A stretch of DNA of 64,000 nt from Verpa conica (Eukaryota > Ascomycota > Pezizomycetes > Pezizales > Morchellaceae): assembly GCA_033030425.1 (NCBI GenBank), contig JAUFSD010000014.1, positions 496,001-560,000 on the forward strand, written 5' to 3'. Numbering within the stretch: the first letter of the stretch is position 1; each line of letters begins with the position of its first letter. Below are positions 22,601 through 29,417 of this stretch, piece by piece. The notes under the pieces are model-generated. The model was not told where the DNA came from and made no database searches. It saw only the letters and a list, made by a program, of their open reading frames with translations. A program made the position numbers and the translations under genes.

Positions 22601-24043
22601 AAAGAGAATGAAGTATGGGACGTGGTTGATAAACCACCACAACGAAACATCGTGGACTCTAAGTGGGTATTCAAGGTAAAAGGTGATGCCAACGGACAAG
22701 TTGAACGATACAAGGCTAGACTAGTCGCAAAAGGGTTCTCACAAGAACATGGCCTTGACTACGACGAAGTCTTCTCTCCTGTCGTTCGCTTCGACTCCCT
22801 ACGGCTCTTACTTGCCATTACCGCCATAAAAGGCTGGCGAGTTCGTCAACTGGATGTTAAAACGGCGTTTCTTTACGGAATTTTGAACAAGGAGATCTAT
22901 ATGCAACTACCTGAAGGCAGCAGGTCAGACAACAAAGTTGCACGACTAAAACGGTGTATTTATGGTCTGAAGCAATCCCCAAGGGAATGGTATGGCAGGC
23001 TGGTTACCTACCTCCAACCTTACGGCTTTTCTTCCTCTGCTTTTGATCCATGTGTCCTAACCCACAGCTCTGGTGAAATATTCCTGGCCATATATGTGGA
23101 CGACATTACTCTATTTGGACCCGATAACGACCTAGTCGAGCAGTCCGTACAACTAATGAAGTCGGAATTCAAAGTCAATGACATGGGCTCTCTAAACTAT
23201 CTCCTCGGCATCCAAATCGAATACAACAAGGACGGAATATCCCTATCGCAAACTGCATTTATTGATAAGATCCTATCACGCTTCTCAATGTCAGATTGCA
23301 ACCCAGTCACCACGCCCATCGATCCTAACCATCGTCTGATGAAGGCTTGTGATAATGACGAACGGGTCAATGCAACTGAGTACAGACAGATAATAGGCTC
23401 TCTTATGTATCTCGTCACTGCGACTAGGCCCGACCTTGCCTACACAATAACTCACCTATCTCAGTTCTGTTCGGACCCAACAAAAGTACATCTTAACGCT
23501 GCAAAGCGTGTACTCCGCTACCTCAAAGGCACAAAGAACCGGAAGTTACTTTACCCTACCGGCACCTCTTTGCCTCTATCGGCTTTCACCGATGCATCTC
23601 ACGGAAACTGTCTCGATACAAGAAGAAGCTTCTCTGGCTATCTATTTCAACTCGGCCGATCAACTATATCCTGGTGTTCCCGAAAGCAAAAATCAGTTGC
23701 CACCTCTACCTGTGAAGCTGAATACATGGCACTGGCTATGACGGCAAAACACTACCTATGGTTGACTCGTGCTATTAACGAGCTGTTAAAGACCCAGATT
23801 CCTCACGCTCTTCTCTGTGATAGCAACTCCGCTGACGATATCGCTCGGAACCCTAAGCTAAACGATAGATCCAAACACATAGACATCTCCTATCACTTCG
23901 TCCGAGAACTCGTCGAAGACGGAACGATCAATCTATTACATGTTGCCTCTGCGGATAACTTTGCAGACATTTGCACCAAGGGTTTACCACGACAGACACA
24001 CGACCACTTATGTAGTTACATCTTTAACGAGACTACAAAGTGA
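19616..24043 (+). CDS. Copia gag-pol polyprotein (element A)
   Basis: One 1475-residue frame starting at ATG 19616. The N-terminal third is a Copia-type gag (UBN2-like: NTWAAVMKIILKGMKVYE) with an unusual CSWCNAHRKD...HKWEAC cluster in place of a standard knuckle. Aspartic protease: YFDTGATSHMC. Integrase: FWHSALGHL with CPQCSLSKS (HHCC-like), then HSDLCGPF, TDNGGEY and SPESNGVAERLNRT. Reverse transcriptase: VDVKTAF-type LDVKTAFLYG, YGLKQSPREWY and the catalytic YVDDITLFG. RNase H: FTDASHG, SRKQKSVATSTCEAEYMAL. The order protease-integrase-RT-RNase H defines Ty1/copia. The frame is intact, unlike the copy at 50309-54735. Confidence 0.97.
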   Translation: MSNAGEPSGTQDPIQETVEELNLSFSERVSKDKPITIKLDNVRPLEGQHNYNTWAAVMKIILKGMKVYEIVVDGAEPPTGSSAKEKAAYESLCNQASAVFIQVVSTDLLEKIIELEHPHKMWTYLRAEFYRDTAYAMVSQIMNLTNLSVTYDPSLPISQFISSFETEWLRLYKMAKSSKDDYRVLFAKFLEQDKAKRDFLLGFIVKHHSNVVDNLSTKDDLTFSDVKQRLLELSHQDTSSLPDQQALFAAKQKQKTYKKPVTTAPPPKIDVETCSWCNAHRKDAPLKDRQHKWEACDKLKAMQAERKKNKKGKSEKALVATGKDSDSVRRNSLFYFDTGATSHMCPLAERFESLQTCSGFVKSSSKASMAIKGKGTVVMDSVLNDGTISSFRVHDVLFVPELERPLLSWRKIKEKGYTMVGKGDLISIVKHNKILFEAVFDGTLFKIPEVNDAAFLTFDFWHSALGHLAPSSIEKAKELYSDASVIPQAPTNFHCPQCSLSKSTHSKPKSSNTRATQKLELIHSDLCGPFPVPSYGNSLYYITFIDDKTRVSWVRFLKKKSDTAKAIEDFVKEVELQYSLPVKRFRTDNGGEYVNNTLLTFFANKGIVHELTPPYSPESNGVAERLNRTIGEAVRAMILPLGDKRLWADAVATFIYIKNRQPHSSVKNQTPYECFHDIKPTIHHLQPFGRECYVHIPENKRSAGSKLSPRATRGIFTGYTNVNHHYRVFLPEEKKSVITGDVFFPPLKPEGAQLTSKTPIKHVVRKSPNTSISYTETEGFPTDEMWFNWMDRNPETANTWFHQGHPKVTTLFQQAYENGKRDGFLGPQFWEFQNPNPSIQSSNNDDLYVNPNNIPPSPTPSAMDLDSLVGSLRLSQTGQSDPMSEVSHHPQLPLDESLPSFHSSFQAPRTRYGREIHPPREWWIVPRVPTPPPASSEHGSTLPDAEPLMIEDTPSEDTILVSVLEVNEPKTYRQAVNSADSDKWTLAMNEELDSLKENEVWDVVDKPPQRNIVDSKWVFKVKGDANGQVERYKARLVAKGFSQEHGLDYDEVFSPVVRFDSLRLLLAITAIKGWRVRQLDVKTAFLYGILNKEIYMQLPEGSRSDNKVARLKRCIYGLKQSPREWYGRLVTYLQPYGFSSSAFDPCVLTHSSGEIFLAIYVDDITLFGPDNDLVEQSVQLMKSEFKVNDMGSLNYLLGIQIEYNKDGISLSQTAFIDKILSRFSMSDCNPVTTPIDPNHRLMKACDNDERVNATEYRQIIGSLMYLVTATRPDLAYTITHLSQFCSDPTKVHLNAAKRVLRYLKGTKNRKLLYPTGTSLPLSAFTDASHGNCLDTRRSFSGYLFQLGRSTISWCSRKQKSVATSTCEAEYMALAMTAKHYLWLTRAINELLKTQIPHALLCDSNSADDIARNPKLNDRSKHIDISYHFVRELVEDGTINLLHVASADNFADICTKGLPRQTHDHLCSYIFNETTK

Positions 24044-24050
24044 GAAGGGG

Positions 24051-24665
24051 TGTTATTTTTTCGAGATTCTCAGTCTGTCTTTCCTTGTTTGTATAACATT
24101 TTATCTCCATTTGCTACATTTCATTACGATGACGGTTCTGATTGTTTTTTCGATACATTTTTACATTTATTACATTTTACATAACTACTAATGTTTATCG
24201 AAAGGTCGCATACCTTATTACTCACATGTATTGCGCCATTTGTTATGAGTCATATTTTGTTGCGCTCATTTATGTTTACTCAACACACCATTTCGCTTAC
24301 AAGCATTGTATTACTCATTTCTTTTGGTTACCTTTACTTTGTTACGGTTTTCAGGGTTAAACGGCGTTCCCACCTCGATTTTCACATAGTTATCTCGGTT
24401 GGAGGATAAAGGACTTTTCTGTATAAATAGCGGGCCGTTCTCCCTCTCTCTGGGACAGTAATTCTCTAGACATAGACGACAATCTACTACGCTATCTTGT
24501 TTGGTATTACATGCTCAGAATCCTCGCTTGCCTGTTCTTTATAGTAATAGTCTACTCTGTTGCTACCACCCATTCACTGGCTTTACGCTTCTTTCTGTGC
24601 ATCGTACCTGTAGAGTTATACCATTAGGACTTGCGTCCTAAGCTGTTACTCCGCTATTTTCCACA
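24051..24665 (+). repeat. Copia A 3' LTR
   Basis: 615 bp, same sequence as the 5' LTR as far as could be compared. The preceding GAGAAGGGG is the polypurine tract that primes plus-strand synthesis. Confidence 0.95.
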
Positions 24666-24670
24666 AAGAA

Positions 24671-25304
24671 CACATGGGAAAGTACTTTGACCAGAAACGC
24701 ATGGACCCTCCAAGCTGTAAAATAGGAGACCGCGTCATGGTCAACGCTGCCAACATTAAAAGTCGCCAAAGCACCAAGAAACTGGATCATAAAAAGCTGG
24801 GACCTTTCAAAATCGCTAAGCTAGTGGGAACTCGCGGTTGCCAACTGGACTTGCCCCCTCAGGTCAAAATACATAATGTCTTCCATATAGAGCTCCTTGA
24901 GCCCTACCACCTCAGCACGATCCCTGGACGAGAGCAGAGACTATCAATTCCTGACAAAGTAGATGAGTATGGAGAGGCGGTTTACGACGTGGAAAAAATC
25001 ATTGCGTCCCGTCGCAACAACGCTGGAGAAGTGGAATACTTGGTGAAATGGCTGGGATATCCGATGGGCAACTGCTCGTATCAAGTCTTAGACGCTATGG
25101 ACAAACCGTTCAAGAGCTAGTGCGCGAATTCCATCGTCGAAACCCAAGAGCTGTGAAGGACCACCGCCTGAAACTGTAGAGGTACTCAACAGAGCCAAGT
25201 CCTTCCTACGACAAACATCAAGGTGATATGTCGGAGGTTTACTGGAGCCACAGTCTGTCAGAAGAATTGATTTCGGGCCGCAAACACCCTGAGAGGGGGG
25301 CAGT
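24671..25304 (+). pseudogene. Gypsy integrase C terminus with chromodomain, degraded
   Basis: The frame continues from 18845 after the Copia insertion. It encodes the integrase C-terminal domain (GKYFDQKRMDPPSCKIGDRVMV, VFHIELLEPYHL) and then a chromodomain (YDVEKIIASRRNNAGEVEYLVKWLGYP). This marks a chromovirus-type Gypsy, whose chromodomain is thought to target histone marks at integration. The chromodomain frame shifts near 25070: the listed frame stops at 25120, but the expected tail (QELVREFHRRNPRAVKDH) is present in another frame and stops near 25180. A G-rich polypurine tract (GAGAGGGGGG) at about 25291-25300 precedes the LTR. Confidence 0.85.
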
Positions 25305-25835
25305 GTTGTAGGCACCTGATAAGAGAAGTATCTCTGGGAACCATGAAAACCACTTGTTTGACTATCTAGGTAATTTGATCTCTTGCTCGTTTCTCGACGC
25401 AGACTGGGGATTCGGGGAGAAGCGCGTGGGGATACAATTGCTGGTAGCTATCTCCTGAGGAATGTCCTACTGTGCCACCCACCGGGTACTGGGGGGCCCC
25501 TCAGAGTTGCTGTAAACGCATAGTAAAAACACAAGCTTTGGACCCCAAAAATAACCCCTGGAGCGTCAGGAAAATTCGTCCGTCCGAACCAAATCTGGAG
25601 GGTATATGAGAAGGCATGATTTGGAGCTGACTGGTGAAAGAATCGAGGAAATCGAATAAGAACTGACGGAGTTGTGCTCTCCCCTAGTCGGGGCATGTTT
25701 CTTGACAACTAACGGTATGGAGGAAGGCCCCGCTTCCCAGTACTGCTTGCTGATTAGTACCAAAGGGCTTTGGTGACTCTCTGCCACGAGGGAACATGTA
25801 AGGACGGGACAGATACGGTGGTTAGTACACTTATC
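25305..25835 (+). repeat. Gypsy 3' LTR, truncated
   Basis: Starts TGTTGTAGGCACC right after the polypurine tract of the Gypsy body. It stops after TACACTTATC, where a second LTR start follows. About 530 bp of the 1186 bp LTR remain. Confidence 0.8.
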
Positions 25836-25941
25836 TGTTGTAGGCACCTGATAAGAGGAGTGTTTCTGGGAACCATGAAGACCACTTGTTTGACTATCTA
25901 GGTAACTAAATCCCTTGTTCGTTTCTTGAGAAACGCGATAG

Positions 25942-27199
25942 TGTAACGGGGGCACTCCCAAGGGAGTACTGCCGTACCAAAAAAAAACCAACAACCTCCC
26001 TTTCTGACGAGAAGCTTGAGCAGCGAGGCTTAGAACCACTCGTCAACACGGAAGGTCGACAGTCCCTAGGCAAAACAGGAATAAGGATTTAATGGATAGA
26101 TAACTAAAGACTTTAAAAGGCTCTGCTTCCCAGGGGAAGACAAACGTCTTTAGCAAAGAGTATGAGGGTCTCTGAACAACGGTTGTTCGTTGACTAGCAA
26201 GAATGATTGTCCTGGGGGAAGGACGGGTTTAAGCTATGATTTTGATTGCGAGCAGGCTGCCAAGAAGCGGGGGAACAATTCCTCCGCGCTTGGAAATCAA
26301 CTGAGTCTAGAGCGCCCCTAAGAACTAGCGGGGTCGATAGACTAGCGACTAAAAAGCGTTGGTTACTAAAAGCTCTGTAACTATTGCTAAAATGGTCCGA
26401 TTTCAAATCCGATTGCACCTATGGATTTGCAGCACTGTCCCCCATATACCCTCCGAGTTTGGTTCGGTTAGACAAATTTCCCTGACGGTTTTGGGGTTAT
26501 TTTTGGGGTCCAAAACTTGTCTTTTTGTTAGGGAATCAGCAACTCAGGGGGGCCCCCTCTGCAAACGGCGGGTGGCACAGTGGGGCGCCTCGGGGGTGTT
26601 AGAAAACACAGAGTCCCCTAGGTAGGGTAACCAACTGGTGATCCCTGCGGTTGCTTAGATTCCTTTTCCACGTTCCTAGTCCAACCTGGGGACGTGTCGG
26701 AGAGGTAATCTTGATCCATAAGGACCTTAGGGCGAAGCACAAGGCCTAGCCCCATATGGTTCGATTCGTGACGCCGCCAGGTTAATTATTATTTTTGCTG
26801 GCGGCCCTAACTACTAAGCATAGCTTTGCTCTCATCTCATGGCTCTCGGTCTCCCATAAGGTTAGCCATCAGCGAAGCCGTTGTTATTCCTCCTAGAGGA
26901 ACAGGAGCTTAACTCTGTTCATGGAGGCAACTGCTTCAGTCTCATTGCACTAGTATCTCCCGTAGCTATACGCTACAGACGCATTACTCTGGTCTCTGTC
27001 GCATACCGACGACGGTGAGCTTCGCTCCGTCCTAGGGGCTCGCCAGCTCGCTTAGGGATCGGGCTATCATAGTAATGACTTTCCTTAGTATCTATTGACC
27101 GGAATGGGATAGCTAGTCCTATCCCTCAAGGGAGATCCTTAGGTGTCTCTATATGGAGAGGTACTTGAGACTAGTCATGACGATGGTTAAATCGTCACA
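25942..27199 (+). repeat. Solo LTR, family C, copy 3
   Basis: 1258 bp, TGTAACGGGG...ATCGTCACA, flanked by the perfect 5 bp duplication GATAG (25937-25941 and 27200-27204). It sits in the Gypsy LTR fragment at 25836-27249. Confidence 0.9.
26688..26779 (+). other. tRNA-like module inside family C LTR copy 3
   Basis: Same block as at 2334-2425. The B box is unchanged; the A box has one substitution (TGTCGGAGAGG) and the acceptor-like 5' strand is GGGGACG, so it is slightly more decayed. Confidence 0.35.
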
Positions 27200-27249
27200 G
27201 ATAGGAGTTTGGGGAGAAGCGCGTGTGAATATTATTGCTGGTGTAACAC

Positions 27250-28426
27250 AATCATACACTAGTTAAGTGCAAGCACTGCTCGGCACCTTACTAATGGGGT
27301 AATTGCGGTAGGGGGGGAGGATTCAGGCTAAGCCTAGTAGCTATCTCAAGGAGATTGACTAACTAGACTAGACTCGGTAGGCTAATATACTGATGTGAAC
27401 TAAAGGTAGCCGGTCAATTGCATATATTGATAACTAACTTGGGTAGCTAAATCCTGCCGACCCAAAACTAGCTAGACATGGCAGGTTTTATACTAAAACA
27501 AAAACATACATAAACTAGCTGGGGCAATCCATGCTCCGGTCCAAAAACAAATAAACAGTAATCAAAAATAACCCAGCACAACCATTCCTCCATTCCTGTC
27601 ATGTTCCTCCGATCCTGGTACCCTAATCTCCGATCCATGCCAGGATCAAAACACTAAAGAAATACTAATTATCCCGATCCGGTACCACCCCGGTACAATA
27701 ATTGCTCCGCTTCAGGCGGGGTTCCCAAACATAGTAAAGTAGATCCAAAGAAACAATAAAGAAATCCCAAGGTGGTTAGTGCCATAACCGTATCCAAAAC
27801 AAGTAAAACAAAGAACAAAGTAACACAGCAGGGGCGGTTACACCTCCTCTGGACCTCGACCGGACAGCGACTGCCTGTCTTCCGGGCGCTGACAGCAAAC
27901 TTCTGCTTATTAGAGACTGACTCTTGTCTGCAAGCACTCCATATTGCCCATATATCGTTCCTGCGCTGACAATATACAGACAACAAATTGACAGTGTCTC
28001 TATCTTGATCCTGTTCTCGACCTGTTCCCGTTCTCGACCCGTTCCCGTTCTCGACCCGTTCCCGTTCTTGACCCGTTCCCGTTCTCGTTCTCGACCTGTT
28101 CCCGTTCTCGTTCCCAACCTGTTCCCGTTCTCGTTCCCGACCTGTTCCCGTTCTCGATCCTGTTTCCGCCAGTTCACATTCTTGACCTCTTTTCACAAGC
28201 AATATAAGGTTAGTTTTTCCCGTTAGTTCTTTATGTACGTTTTCAACAGTGTGAGTGCGAGTGCGGGTGCGGATTTGGGTGTGGGTGCGGGTGCGGGTGC
28301 GGGGTGTGGGTGCGAATGCGAGTGCGGGTGCGAATGCGGGGGTGAGGACTCTGGTCCATACGTTCACTTTACATAAAACGGTAAACTCCATAGACCGCTT
28401 TCGGCTGTACATGTACAGTTGATTGG
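27250..28426. repeat. Unclassified repeat region with two minisatellites
   Basis: Begins TGTAACACAATCATACAC, matching in reverse the fragment at 5296-5336, so the left edge is probably another LTR family. No partner end or duplication was found. From about 28010 to 28160 there is a tandem pyrimidine-rich repeat of roughly 18 bp (CCCGTTCTCGACCTGTT and variants). From about 28245 to 28345 there is a GGGTGC/GAGTGC hexamer array. Arg/Thr/Gly-rich open frames across these arrays are products of the repeats and are not annotated as genes. Confidence 0.6.
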
Positions 28427-29044
28427 TGTGAAGAATAGCGGAATAACAGCTTAGGACGTGAGTCCTAATGGTATAACTGTACAGGTACGATGCACAGAAA
28501 GAAGCGTAAAGCCAGTGAATTGGTAGTAGCAACAGAATAAACTATTACTATAAAGAATAAGCAAGCGAGAAGTCTGAGCATGTAATACCAAACAAGATAG
28601 CGTAGTAGATTGGTGTCTATATCTAGAGAATTACTGTCCCAGAAAGAGGGAGAACGGGCCGCTATTTATACAGAAAAGTCCTTTATCCTCCAACCGAGAT
28701 AACTATGTGAAAACCGAGGTGGGAACGTCGTTTGACCCTGAAAACCGTAACAAAGTAAAGGTAACCAAAAGAAATGAGTAATACAATGCCTGTAAGCGAA
28801 ATGGTGTGTTGAGTAAACATAAATGAGCGCAACAAAATATGACTCATAACAAATGGCGCAATACATGTAAGTAATAAGGTATGCGATCTTCGATAAACAT
28901 TAGTAATTATGTAAAAAATGTAATAAATGTAAAAATGTATCAAGAAAACAATTAGAACTGTCATCGTAATGAAATGTAGCAAATGGAGATAAAATGTTAT
29001 ACAATCAAGGAAAGACAGACTGAGAATCTCGAAAAAAAATAACA
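28427..29044 (-). repeat. Solo Copia LTR (reverse)
   Basis: 618 bp reverse Copia LTR flanked by the perfect 5 bp duplication ATTGG (28422-28426 and 29045-29049). Confidence 0.93.
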
Positions 29045-29107
29045 ATTGGGAGTTTAACGGTAAAGTGTGGCATTTCGGTTGGGAGGATACGGCTTTTTTA
29101 GCCCTAT

Positions 29108-29370
29108 TCTGCAGCTCACGGGAGTTGTGCCGGAACGCCTAGGTGGAGGGCTTGCCACACGTTTTTCCCAGCAAGGGGGGAAAAACTCGCGGGAGTTATA
29201 CCGATCCCCTAGGTAGAGGGCTTGCTACACACTCTCCAGCGAGGGGGGGGCTCGAGCGAGTTATACCGATCTCCTAGGTGGAGGGTTGCCACACATTCTT
29301 CCCAGCAAGGGGGGGAAACTCGCGGGAGTTATACCAATCCCCTATATGGAGGGCTACCATATATTAACCT
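29108..29370. repeat. Tandem repeat, about 70 bp unit, 3-4 copies
   Basis: Four imperfect units share CGGGAGTTATACCGATC, CCTAGGTGGAGGG and CCAGCAAGGGGGG blocks. The last unit decays just before the start of the oxygenase-like frame at 29418. It lies where the promoter of that gene should be. Nothing else is recognised in 29045-29417. Confidence 0.75.
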
Positions 29371-29417
29371 GACCAACTATTAGTGAAAGAGAAAGGCTAA
29401 CGGGAAATCCTTTAGAT

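Larger units (their letters stand above)
18846..24665 (+). mobile_element. Full-length Copia element A
   Basis: 5' LTR 18846-19460 and 3' LTR 24051-24665 are each 615 bp and appear identical by eye. They are flanked by the perfect 5 bp duplication AAGAA (18841-18845 and 24666-24670). A primer-binding site directly follows the 5' LTR and a purine tract (GAGAAGGGG) directly precedes the 3' LTR. One uninterrupted gag-pol frame lies inside. All parts needed for retrotransposition appear present, so this is a young and possibly active copy. It is inserted in frame into the older Gypsy pol gene. Confidence 0.97.
25836..27249 (+). repeat. Second Gypsy LTR fragment, interrupted
   Basis: Begins again with TGTTGTAGGCACC, giving two LTR starts head to tail. 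It is interrupted by the family C LTR at 25942-27199. It resumes at 27200 and is cut at 27249, where a different sequence begins TGTAACACAATC. The arrangement suggests LTR-into-LTR insertion followed by loss. Confidence 0.7.

Noticed and set aside
28245..28345. Telomere-like GGGTGC repeats
   Set aside because: They do not match the TTAGGG fungal telomere repeat and lie inside a chromosomal repeat block.
27669..28532. 287-residue reverse frame rich in Arg, Thr and Gly
   Set aside because: Its repetitive part is a translation of the minisatellite and the rest covers LTR sequence.
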